Part shown: one piece after another, positions 48,438 to 55,942 of the stretch
How positions within the stretch are numbered: position 1 is the first letter of the stretch
Layout: every line of letters starts with the position of its first letter
NCBI GenBank assembly: GCA_949285075.1
Contig: CASDXF010000007.1
Span: forward strand, 38,449 to 102,448
Direction: 5' to 3'
DNA: 64,000 bases
Source: an uncultured Bacteroides sp.
GTDB lineage: Bacteria; Bacteroidota; Bacteroidia; Bacteroidales; Bacteroidaceae
Position numbers and translations under genes: made by a program
The notes under the pieces: model-generated
Seen by the model: only the letters and a program-made list of their open reading frames with translations
The model's database searches: none
What the model was told of the DNA's origin: nothing

Positions 48438-48450
48438 ATAAACTCGCTTG

Positions 48451-48524
48451 AGCCTCTTGTCGGATTCGAACCAACGACCCCGAGATTACAAATCACGTGC
48501 TCTGGCCAACTGAGCTAAAGAGGC
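48451..48524 (-). tRNA. tRNA-Thr (TGT)
   Basis: 74-nt cloverleaf: acceptor GCCTCTT/AAGAGGC, anticodon loop TTTGTAA (anticodon TGT), T arm GTTGGTTCGAATCCGAC. The anticodon stem CGTGA/TCTCG has one T-T mismatch. First gene of the Thr-Tyr-Gly-Thr-tuf transcript. Confidence 0.93.
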
Positions 48525-48574
48525 ATTTCAACCAAAATTTGCAACCGCTACGCCTCATGCGTGCGAAACGGCTG

Positions 48575-48604
48575 CAAATTTAGCTATTTATTTTCTCTCC
48601 GCAA
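48575..48604 (-). promoter_or_regulatory. Promoter of the tRNA-tuf operon
   Basis: Minus-strand TTG (48602-48604), 19 bp, TAAATTTG (48575-48582): exact Bacteroidetes consensus, ~50 bp upstream of tRNA-Thr. Confidence 0.65.
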
Positions 48605-48619
48605 AATATTTGCGCTTTT

Positions 48620-48919
48620 TTATTTACTACGTTGTTTTTCTTTATACTTAACCAGCTGCTTTTCCAATGCTTCTACGTCCAAATCAATCGCTTCCTCAAA
48701 CGTATCGCACACTTTGCTCGCATAAAACTCCCCATTGGGAACCAAAATCTTTATGCCAGCTTCTTTATTCTCCGCCGTCTCTGGTTTTACTACCTTCAAT
48801 GACACCTCTACTTTCTTTATATCCTCGTAATATTTCTCCAACTTGGACACTTTTTTCTGAATAAATGCCCGCAATTGCTCTGACGCGTCAAAGTGAATTG
48901 ATTGAATTCTAATATCCAT
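48620..48919 (-). CDS. hpf: Ribosome hibernation promoting factor, short form
   Basis: 99 residues, a single HPF/YfiA domain without the long C-terminal dimerisation tail. Blocks MDIRIQSIHFDASEQLRAFI, VSKLEKYYEDIKKVEVSL and DTFEEAIDLDVEALEKQLVK. Binds the decoding channel of 70S ribosomes in stationary phase and blocks translation. Last gene of the rpsU-xer-hpf transcript, 16 bp after the recombinase. Confidence 0.92.
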   Translation of the reverse strand: MDIRIQSIHFDASEQLRAFIQKKVSKLEKYYEDIKKVEVSLKVVKPETAENKEAGIKILVPNGEFYASKVCDTFEEAIDLDVEALEKQLVKYKEKQRSK

Positions 48920-48935
48920 ACTTACCTCCTTTTTT

Positions 48936-49817
48936 TTAAGCTCTCGGATGAGCCTGTTTATACACTTTTTTTAGTTCCTCGAATGTAGTGTGCGTATAGA
49001 TTTCCGTTGTCGCTAAGCTCTCATGCCCGAGAAGCTCTTTCACCGCCCCTAACGAAGCGTCGTTGTTTAGCATCGCAGTGGCAAACGTATGCCTCAGCAC
49101 GTGAGGACTCTTCTTTTTTAGCGCTACTACTTTCGACAAATTTCGCTTCACAATCCTATATACCAGACTACTATAAAGTTGCCCGCCGTTCTTTTTCACG
49201 AAAAAAGCGTCGCAACTTCGCTGGACCGTTCGGTCTCTTACGCCGACATACTCCCTCATCAAGCGCCCCAGTTCTTCATCAAAAGGGATTAACCGCTCCT
49301 TATTCCTCTTCCCCACTACCTTTAAAAGGGAAGAAAAAAAATCCACGCTCGAATCTTTTAAACCTATCAACTCGGAAAGCCGCATCCCCGTGAGATAAAA
49401 CATCTCCATTATTAGGCGATCACGGCAACCCGTAAAGTCATCTTCAAACTCTTCATCATCCAATAGCCTATCCATCTCCCCTTCCCGCAAAAAAACCGGC
49501 AACGGTTTTTTCTTCTTAGGGCCAGACACTTTACGGGACGAATCCGCCGTCACCTTTCCCTGTTTCAGCAAATACTTATAAAAGGAACGGAGCGAACTCA
49601 ATTTCCGGTTTACGGAAGTGGAAGCATACCCTTCATCCATCAACGCTACAATCCACTCGCGAATCAAGCCGTTATCCACCTCACGCAGTTCTTTTCCCTC
49701 ACCCTCTCCTTGAATAAACCCGTAGAATTGACGCAAATCCTTTCCATAAGCTACTATGGTTTTATCCGAACAATTCCGCTCATACCGGAGATAGTCAAGA
49801 AAAGATTCTATCAGCAT
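48936..49817 (-). CDS. xerC: Tyrosine recombinase, XerC-like
   Basis: 293 residues from MLIESFLDYLRYERNCSDKT; an ATG nine codons earlier gives an atypical start. N-terminal SAM-like core-binding domain (1-85), catalytic domain with Arg in TGMRLSELIGL, Lys in VVGKRNKERLIP, HVLRHTFATAML (His-x-x-Arg), GHESLATTEIYTH with His and nucleophile Tyr. Chromosome-dimer resolution recombinase by position and length; not linked to any mobile element. XerC versus XerD cannot be decided from the sequence alone, and the rpsU-xer-hpf linkage is a recurring Bacteroidetes arrangement. Confidence 0.88.
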   Translation of the reverse strand: MLIESFLDYLRYERNCSDKTIVAYGKDLRQFYGFIQGEGEGKELREVDNGLIREWIVALMDEGYASTSVNRKLSSLRSFYKYLLKQGKVTADSSRKVSGPKKKKPLPVFLREGEMDRLLDDEEFEDDFTGCRDRLIMEMFYLTGMRLSELIGLKDSSVDFFSSLLKVVGKRNKERLIPFDEELGRLMREYVGVRDRTVQRSCDAFFVKKNGGQLYSSLVYRIVKRNLSKVVALKKKSPHVLRHTFATAMLNNDASLGAVKELLGHESLATTEIYTHTTFEELKKVYKQAHPRA

Positions 49818-49890
49818 AAGATCGTCACATCTAAAATCATGCAACGAATGTATGAAAAGAATTCAATAATCCAAAAAAAATTACGATTTA

Positions 49891-50082
49891 TTAATCTTCT
49901 ATTTGCTGAAGTTTCTGTACATAAACCGCATGTTCCTTCTTAAGCCTCTTAATCACAGACGGTTTATCATATTGCTGTCTGCGTCTTAACTCTTTTACGA
50001 CACCGGTTTTCTCAAACTTTCTTTTAAATTTCTTCAGCGCTTTCTCAATGTTTTCGCCTTCTTTTACAGGTACTACAATCAT
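49891..50082 (-). CDS. rpsU: 30S ribosomal protein S21
   Basis: 63 residues from MIVVPVKEGENIEKALKKFK; the 18-codon upstream extension is AT-rich leader, not coding. Body KRKFEKTGVVKELRRRQQYD and KPSVIKRLKKEHAVYVQ. Small basic protein near the anti-Shine-Dalgarno region; in Bacteroidetes it takes part in holding the 16S 3' end away from mRNA, which fits the lack of Shine-Dalgarno sites in the neighbouring genes. Confidence 0.95.
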   Translation of the reverse strand: MIVVPVKEGENIEKALKKFKRKFEKTGVVKELRRRQQYDKPSVIKRLKKEHAVYVQKLQQIED

Positions 50083-50133
50083 TTTACTTATAATTATGTT
50101 ATAAATTAAGAATTTTACATTTGAAAATCGCCG

Positions 50134-50164
50134 CAAAAGTACATATACTTTCCTTAATTCACAA
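50134..50164 (-). promoter_or_regulatory. Promoter of rpsU-xerC-hpf
   Basis: Minus-strand TTG (50162-50164, within TTTTG), 20 bp, TACTTTTG (50134-50141), about 50 bp upstream of the rpsU start. Confidence 0.6.
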
Positions 50165-50400
50165 AACTTTCAATAGATATTTCGCAAAAAACTATTCATA
50201 AACAATACGTTATCCCCAGTCATTCCTGAGCCACCGGGCAGATAGGAGATATGCCTTCCGCAAATTCCCCTTTAGCATGGTTCTGAAACTGGCGATGGTA
50301 CCGCATATGCGACCCATCATAGCTGAATACCGTCGGCAGGCTTTCACCCGCCTATATAAGCGCAGCCAAAGCCGATGGCTTCACCCTTGATTAGCCGCCG

Positions 50401-50444
50401 CTCTATTTCTCGCGAGCCGCAACCCTATTTCTCACAGCGTTAGA
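50401..50444. repeat. 22-bp tandem array, CTCGCGAG class (array A4, two units)
   Basis: Two units at 50401 and 50423 (CTCTATTTCTCGCGAGCC, CCCTATTTCTCACAGCG). It is the shortest array and marks the end of the GC-richer backbone before the AT-rich operon. The 50083-50718 gap also holds the two promoters and the 16-bp tandem repeat; no gene is seen in it. Confidence 0.75.
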
Positions 50445-50551
50445 AATCAATATATTAACCCCACTAATTAGTCGGGCATATCTTAATCATGAGATTTCGA
50501 TACGGGATGTGTATGTGTATTGGCGTAAGAATTACTAATAATATCGGTGAA

Positions 50552-50583
50552 AAGTATAGGCCAATAGAAGTATAGGCCAATAG
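50552..50583 (+). repeat. 16-bp perfect tandem repeat upstream of the accessory operon
   Basis: AAGTATAGGCCAATAG twice without a spacer (50552-50567 and 50568-50583), 42 bp ahead of the -7 box at 50626. Position and precision suggest a regulator-binding site, but no regulator gene is adjacent. Confidence 0.8.
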
Positions 50584-50625
50584 AAATGAAATACTTAAGA
50601 AATCGTCCCATACAAAATAATTATA

Positions 50626-50633
50626 TAATTTTG
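50626..50633 (+). promoter_or_regulatory. Candidate -7 box of the accessory operon
   Basis: TAATTTTG matches TAnnTTTG and is identical to the rpsL -7 box. The expected TTG about 19 bp upstream is not present (CGT there), so an activator bound at the 50552-50583 repeat may be needed. Leader of about 80 nt contains TTAAC-ATAA-GTTAA (50670-50683). Confidence 0.45.
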
Positions 50634-50718
50634 TACTTGCTTATGGGATTCACCATGCGTCAGACTATGTTAACATAAGTTAAGACACTTCATAGTTAAA
50701 TGATAAAATCAGAAAATT

Positions 50719-52674
50719 ATGGCAAAAATATATCGAGATGATTATGGTATACCACATATAATGGCTACAACAAGTTTTGATGCAGCCAAAGCCATAGCAT
50801 ACGTTCATAGTGAGGATGATTTTTATACTCTGCAATTGTGGTTTTTAGCCATAAAGTTTAAATCTGGACACTTCGATGATTGGGATGGTCCTTATCTTGA
50901 TTTTCTTTCATTCTTTTTCGACATCCAAGGTAAAACACTCGACTTGCTTCCAACTATTTCTGATGAATACAAGTCTCTTGCAGATTCATATTGTAGTGGA
51001 ATAAACCAGTATGCCAAAGAACACGAAGAAAATGTCTTGGATCCTTCCATATTTCCTGTTAATTCTGTTGATCTGCTTCAGGTTCAGCATCTAATGGAGG
51101 TGATAGGCATTCAAATAGACAAACCGTATTCTTATTTAAATAAAAAACAAAGCCGTAGATTACCTCATAAAGAGGGATCAAATGCGATAGCAATAGGGGC
51201 GAACAAAAGCGCAAGCAAAAGTTCTTTAATTGCAGTCAGCCCACATCAAATGCTTGAGGGCATATTTTCTTATTATGAAGTTCATTTGAGCATAGAAGAT
51301 AGTGAAAACATTGAGTACCACGGATTTATATTGCCATGTTCATTCTCAATATTTATGGGAACGAACTTTCAGATCGCATGGGGTTCAACAGCTAGCTATC
51401 CTGAAATGTATACCATCTATAAAATAGATGTCCAAAAGAGGTTCGGACGGGTAAAATCTTTTCTTTATGATGGGAAAGAAATCCTATTGAAAAGATGCAC
51501 ATATAAAAATTATATCAAATTATACGGTAAAATACCAATACCTATCATAAAGAACTTCTATGAATCCGAATTTGGTAATATAATTGAAATCAAAGGTACA
51601 TTTTATCTCATTTTAATAGATATGCTAGGCAAACAGTTTGGTGCTGAGATGGTGCATAAGCTTAATGTGTGCAAATCGAATAGCGAAGCATTAAATCTTT
51701 TAAGACAATCTCGATATACCTATTTGGACCTTGTATGTATAGATAAGGACAATAATTTACTCTATGTTCATAACTCTCATGAGAAAGTTAGAGAGGATGA
51801 ATCATTGCATTATAAAGATGTATTAGATGTCTGTCATTTGCGAGAAGAATTGTCTGCACAATACTATAAAGATAATCTTGTCGTAGAAAAGAATCCTGCT
51901 TGTGGATACATAGTCTCGGCTAATCAATCTCCCTTAAATGTAACAGACACTCATCGCCCTATAGGAAAGATTAAAGGATTAGTTTATCAACATGAGAATT
52001 CCCGATCCAATCGGATAAAGGATATTTTGAATGCTACAGAATTGTTCTCCATAGATGATTTGAAGTCGATTCTTTTCGATTACAAAATCTCTCTTCCTAT
52101 AATCAGAAATGTTGATTTGTCTGCATTGTATCAACCTGAGTTAAACAGTTATAAGTCTATTGCTCCTCTCCTTGGTTTATTAAGGGATTGGGATGGCAAT
52201 GCTTGCCCACAATCAGAAGCAGCAGCTATTTTTGCCTTATTTTTTTATAAGTATAAAGAAAAATATTATGTATGTTCCAAAAATCCAGACGTTATAAAAA
52301 TTGCTACAGTCCAAGAAATAGTGGATTGTTTGAGTTGGGTAAAGAAAAGATACTATAAAGGACAAAAATTAGAGAATATTCAATTTTTGAGAAGAGGCGA
52401 AGTCTCATTGCCTATAGGAGGAGTCCCAGACTCAATAAATACGGTTCGACCTTATTTTGAGAAAGGGAAATTATATGCAGAAGAAGCTAGTGCCTTTAGA
52501 ATGATTGTTGATTTAAGAAATCGCATTTCTTTAACATGTCACCCATATGGGGCATCCAGTAACATGGAAAGCCCTAATTACACTAGTCAAATGAGAATGT
52601 TCATTGAAGGAGGATATAAAAGACTGAAAACAATTGATTACTACCAAAACAACTATAACTTTTACGAACTATGA
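50719..52674 (+). CDS. Penicillin-acylase-type Ntn hydrolase without signal peptide
   Basis: 651 residues. The start MAKIYRDDYGIPHIMATTSF is the alpha-chain N-terminus of the penicillin/AHL acylase family, directly at the initiator Met. The expected nucleophile follows at Ser154 in KEGSNAIAIG, with AVSPHQ (family: NDPH), YYEVHLSIED (YEVHL) and IFMGTNFQIAWGST (GHNxxIAWG). Known members are exported and self-cleave before that Ser into alpha and beta chains; here no signal peptide exists, so it would act in the cytoplasm. Expected chemistry is hydrolysis or transfer at an amide of an acyl-amino compound. First gene of a four-gene AT-rich operon, overlapping the next by 4 bp (ATGA). Confidence 0.85.
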   Translation: MAKIYRDDYGIPHIMATTSFDAAKAIAYVHSEDDFYTLQLWFLAIKFKSGHFDDWDGPYLDFLSFFFDIQGKTLDLLPTISDEYKSLADSYCSGINQYAKEHEENVLDPSIFPVNSVDLLQVQHLMEVIGIQIDKPYSYLNKKQSRRLPHKEGSNAIAIGANKSASKSSLIAVSPHQMLEGIFSYYEVHLSIEDSENIEYHGFILPCSFSIFMGTNFQIAWGSTASYPEMYTIYKIDVQKRFGRVKSFLYDGKEILLKRCTYKNYIKLYGKIPIPIIKNFYESEFGNIIEIKGTFYLILIDMLGKQFGAEMVHKLNVCKSNSEALNLLRQSRYTYLDLVCIDKDNNLLYVHNSHEKVREDESLHYKDVLDVCHLREELSAQYYKDNLVVEKNPACGYIVSANQSPLNVTDTHRPIGKIKGLVYQHENSRSNRIKDILNATELFSIDDLKSILFDYKISLPIIRNVDLSALYQPELNSYKSIAPLLGLLRDWDGNACPQSEAAAIFALFFYKYKEKYYVCSKNPDVIKIATVQEIVDCLSWVKKRYYKGQKLENIQFLRRGEVSLPIGGVPDSINTVRPYFEKGKLYAEEASAFRMIVDLRNRISLTCHPYGASSNMESPNYTSQMRMFIEGGYKRLKTIDYYQNNYNFYEL

Positions 52675-53579
52675 TTAAAGATATTAACATGCCATTGTTC
52701 CTTATGAACATACCAACTTGTTATTCAACAAATGTTAGAAATAATATTTGGATGGAAGAGTACACAGCGAAAGACATTGTTGTTAACAAAGAAAAAGCTA
52801 TTAGAGAGATATGGGAAGTATACTCATTCCTTTCAAGTCAGGGTTTTGTTTATCTTCTGCCCACACCTTACGATTGCAGACTACAAGATTTGGTTTTTGT
52901 TGCAAATAACGGAATAGTGCTTGAACATCTTGAGGAGGAAACCTACATTGCTTCGAATTTCAGAGTGCCCAATAGGCGTGGAGAAGAGATAGTTGCAAGC
53001 AAGTTCTTTGAACAAATGGGATTTAAGGTTATCCCTTGCCCTTATTTGTTTGAAGGTGAAGCGGAGTTGAAATATCTCAGGGACAATATCTACATTGGAG
53101 GATATGGAATAAGGTCTGAAAAGGAAAGCTATGACTGGATGGCTTCTGAGTTCGACATGAATATTATTCCGCTTGAATTGACAGATCCATATAACTATCA
53201 TCTAGACTGTACTATTTTCCCTCTCACCAGGGAGAGTATAATTGTAGCTACGGAAGCCTTTACAAAGCAAGAAATCAAGCAACTAGAAAATGTAGCCGAG
53301 TTGATACCTATTTCAATAGAACAAGCCCATACCGGGCTGTGCAATAGCGTTAGAGTCAATAATTACATTTTGAATGCTTCCGACATAGATTTTTTATCAA
53401 AACGGTCTGAAGATTACCGTCTGGAGAAATCCAAGAATATTAGACTTGAAGATATCGCAGGTCAAAATGGTATGGAAGTATGTTACTTCAATATGGAAGA
53501 ATACTTAAAAGGAGGAGGGCTTCTTTCGTGCACTGTGCTTCATATGAATCACCACTCATTTACTAAAGACTTATTATAA
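52671..53579 (+). CDS. Pentein-fold guanidino-group enzyme (DDAH/amidinotransferase-like)
   Basis: 302 residues. Motifs of the pentein superfamily in order: FEGEAELKYLRDNIYIGG (acidic residues Glu128/Glu130), YNYHLDCTIFPL with catalytic His177 and Asp179, and GGGLLSCTVLHMNHH with the nucleophile Cys287. These enzymes attack the guanidine carbon of arginine derivatives through a Cys thiouronium intermediate, giving citrulline-like products (hydrolases) or moving the amidino group to an amine. Sequence alone does not separate hydrolase from transferase; the Cys loop looks closer to DDAH than to agmatine deiminase (GGGxHCIT). Translation coupled to the acylase gene (4-bp overlap). Confidence 0.82.
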   Translation: MIKDINMPLFLMNIPTCYSTNVRNNIWMEEYTAKDIVVNKEKAIREIWEVYSFLSSQGFVYLLPTPYDCRLQDLVFVANNGIVLEHLEEETYIASNFRVPNRRGEEIVASKFFEQMGFKVIPCPYLFEGEAELKYLRDNIYIGGYGIRSEKESYDWMASEFDMNIIPLELTDPYNYHLDCTIFPLTRESIIVATEAFTKQEIKQLENVAELIPISIEQAHTGLCNSVRVNNYILNASDIDFLSKRSEDYRLEKSKNIRLEDIAGQNGMEVCYFNMEEYLKGGGLLSCTVLHMNHHSFTKDLL

Positions 53580-53582
53580 ATA

Positions 53583-54293
53583 ATGTCACAATCTGTAAGA
53601 AGTTGGTTACGCGAACAAAATCGCTTGACTAAGAATATGTCAATAAAGGAGTTGTCTTCAACGTATTGTTTTCGAGATCCTCTTCGCCCAATTAAGAACA
53701 ATCATGATATTGTCTTTTCCCCATCTGATGGTGTAATTGTTGACTTTACGACTGTTATTTCATCACAGGATTGTATTTTTGGGAAATATGGTAATATTTC
53801 TTTAAAGGAAATATCCTATGGAATGATACCAGAAGGAGCATATGAAGTAGTATCAATATTTCTGACATTTTACGATGTCCATATTATAAGAATGCCTATA
53901 AATGGTGTTGTCAAGAGACTGAAACTTCCACCTTATTTCGTAGAGAATCGTCCTATGTTAAGTCTGGAGAAAGATATAATGAATAGTAAATTTTCGTCAG
54001 TAAGGAAAGAACTCATCTCATGCTTTGCGTATAATGAGAGAGTGTTATATTCAATAAACGATCCTTCAAAGGAGGGGAATATGTTTATGCTATTAACAGC
54101 GGACTATGACATTGATACGATATTACCATTTACTTCTCAGATTCAAGCGTTAAAACAAAATCAAAGACTTGCATCAATCAGGTATGGTAGTATGGTAACA
54201 TGCATTGTCCCTAAACAGTGGAATTGCAAGTTCGTTTGCAAAGAGAATATACACATTGAAGCAGGCATAGACGCTTTATTTATTTATGTATGA
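53583..54293 (+). CDS. Phosphatidylserine-decarboxylase-like pyruvoyl enzyme
   Basis: 236 residues. Family signs: CFRDPLRPI, FSPSDG (Asp49), FLTFYDVHIIRMPINGVVKR (His100) and RYGSMVTCIVP, with the Gly-Ser self-cleavage site at Gly202-Ser203; the Asp/His/Ser processing triad is therefore complete. Cleavage would turn Ser203 into the pyruvoyl group of a short alpha chain (~34 residues). It lacks N-terminal membrane-anchor hydrophobicity. Family members act on phosphatidylserine, but one (fungal PsiD) decarboxylates a free amino acid, so a small-molecule substrate is equally possible. 3 bp after the pentein gene, 4-bp overlap with the next. Confidence 0.82.
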   Translation: MSQSVRSWLREQNRLTKNMSIKELSSTYCFRDPLRPIKNNHDIVFSPSDGVIVDFTTVISSQDCIFGKYGNISLKEISYGMIPEGAYEVVSIFLTFYDVHIIRMPINGVVKRLKLPPYFVENRPMLSLEKDIMNSKFSSVRKELISCFAYNERVLYSINDPSKEGNMFMLLTADYDIDTILPFTSQIQALKQNQRLASIRYGSMVTCIVPKQWNCKFVCKENIHIEAGIDALFIYV

Positions 54294-55600
54294 ATAATAA
54301 GTACACCTCAAAATCTATATGCCTTTATACCTTTCCGATAATCCTCAGCGAGTTGTTGGAGGAGGTTATAATTTTGTCCGACTCAATACTACTCTCTTTC
54401 AAAGACCCGTTGTATTTGTCGACTGTAGGAGTAATTGATTCCATATTTTTATTATTTTTAGCTGTCGGAGACTCAATGAATGATTCCTTTCAGAATTTCT
54501 ATTCTCGTCATTCCGGTAGCATTTCTCGCTGCAAGTGTATATTTTCATATTCTTTGCCCTTGTTTACTGGAGTTGGTTTGATATCAGCAACGTTATGTTC
54601 ACTGATTCCTTTATCCAATGGTATTTGGGAAAGTGCGCATTTTGCTACTATAGTTTCTGTAGTCCCTTATTTGTCCATTCTTGTAGTTCTGTCATTTATA
54701 TCCCTGTCATTAAATAGTTTATTGTTAGGATGGGGATTCACAAAATTTCTTGGTTGCATATCGTTAATTTCAATTTTGGTAAATATAATAGTAGGCTATT
54801 TCTTGCTTTATGTCTATGACATAGGGTTAAATCCTTGTGTACTTGTAATCATTACATCTTCTCTATCTGAATTATTAAGGATTATCTTTATGTCACTGAA
54901 GATATGGCGTATTTACAATCAAAATAATGATAATGACTTTGATTGTCGGCATCAATCATCTATTTTGAAGATATTGGTATATTCGTCTGTTTATCCTTGC
55001 TTGAGTGCTATTTGTTTCCATCTTGGATCTTTGGCATTATATACATATTGTTTGTGTTATTTTCTGGATAGAGAAACAGCGTTGTTTACACTATTTATGT
55101 CTTACTGGGGTATATTGCAAGTTCCTAGCCAAGGATTCTCCGAGACCTCAATCAATTTTTTCTCAAACATCTATTCAGAGAAATTGTTTAATATCTATAA
55201 TCGTATAAAAAAAAGATTCTTATCTCTTTCATTACTAACCTGTATATTTTTAACTTTTATTATTTTTATGTTAGATATTTGTTTTTATGGGCTAGATGCT
55301 CATAGACTGTTTGTGTTTGCGATATTAATAAGTATAGTAGGATTGCATACTTTTGCCGAGATAACAGAGGCGTCATTATTAGTCAGACTAAAAATAAATT
55401 CTTTCATTCTCTCAAAAATACTATATGCCACAATTCTTATATTGGGCATTTTGCTTATGACAATAACAAATAATATTGGAATAATAGGTATATTTATATG
55501 CTTCCTATTCGCACAACTATTCAATTGTGCATATTTGCATATTATAGATCTTCGAATTTGGGGTAACAGATATAAAAACAAGCAATCTAATTGCATTTAA
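54290..55600 (+). CDS. MATE-like multidrug/small-molecule exporter
   Basis: 436 residues with about twelve hydrophobic segments in two similar halves, the MATE/MOP layout (first half SICLYTFPIILSELLEEVII, DPLYLSTVGVIDSIFLLFLA; second half beginning SILKILVYSSVYPCLSAIC). Exporters of this type use Na+ or H+ gradients to expel small, often cationic, molecules. As last gene of the operon it probably exports, or gives self-protection against, the product of the three upstream enzymes (inference). Composition is AT-rich like the whole operon. No terminator hairpin found after it. Confidence 0.8.
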   Translation: MNNKYTSKSICLYTFPIILSELLEEVIILSDSILLSFKDPLYLSTVGVIDSIFLLFLAVGDSMNDSFQNFYSRHSGSISRCKCIFSYSLPLFTGVGLISATLCSLIPLSNGIWESAHFATIVSVVPYLSILVVLSFISLSLNSLLLGWGFTKFLGCISLISILVNIIVGYFLLYVYDIGLNPCVLVIITSSLSELLRIIFMSLKIWRIYNQNNDNDFDCRHQSSILKILVYSSVYPCLSAICFHLGSLALYTYCLCYFLDRETALFTLFMSYWGILQVPSQGFSETSINFFSNIYSEKLFNIYNRIKKRFLSLSLLTCIFLTFIIFMLDICFYGLDAHRLFVFAILISIVGLHTFAEITEASLLVRLKINSFILSKILYATILILGILLMTITNNIGIIGIFICFLFAQLFNCAYLHIIDLRIWGNRYKNKQSNCI

Positions 55601-55699
55601 GACATGGTATATTAAGTGTAAGGGGAACAAAACGGGAACAATGGAGGCAAAACAAAATCGGCTAAGCATTAATATTCAATTACTTATCCGATTTCCTTG

Positions 55700-55783
55700 T
55701 ACCCAGACCCGGGGTCGAACCGGGATGGAAGTGAATCCACTGGTGTTTGAGACCAGCGCGTCTACCGATTCCGCCATCTGGGC
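55700..55783 (-). tRNA. tRNA-Leu (CAA)
   Basis: 84-nt class II tRNA: acceptor GCCCAGA/TCTGGGT (last pair G-T), anticodon arm CTGGT-CTCAAAC-ACCAG (anticodon CAA), long variable arm, T arm CCCGGTTCGACCCCGGG. Its 3' end faces the AT-rich operon 99 bp away, the usual geometry of an integration site. Confidence 0.95.
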
Positions 55784-55807
55784 GTATATCATTTCTTAAT
55801 TGCGGTG

Positions 55808-55837
55808 CAAAGATACGACTTAATTTTGAATCTGCAA
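55808..55837 (-). promoter_or_regulatory. Promoter of tRNA-Leu
   Basis: Minus-strand TTG (55835-55837), exactly 19 bp, TATCTTTG (55808-55815), 25 bp before the mature tRNA 5' end. Confidence 0.7.
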
Positions 55838-55942
55838 CACTAATGCACGAAAAAGAAGTAAAAAGCTTAAAACATATTAGATTCCTTCTGTTATTCAGAG
55901 AATAAACCGTACATTAGCAAAAACTTTTAAAGAACCGCAAAC

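Noticed and set aside
48535-48581. Terminator AAATTTGCA / TGCAAATTT after hpf
   Set aside because: One arm is the -7 region of the tRNA operon promoter and no T-tract follows; more likely chance overlap.
48936-49817. Integrase of a mobile element
   Set aside because: The recombinase sits between rpsU and hpf in a housekeeping operon with XerC length and motifs; no att sites or cargo next to it.
50137-50718. Duplicate of the tRNA-Leu 3' end as left border of an island
   Set aside because: No stretch resembling ACCCAGACCCGGGG was found in this gap.
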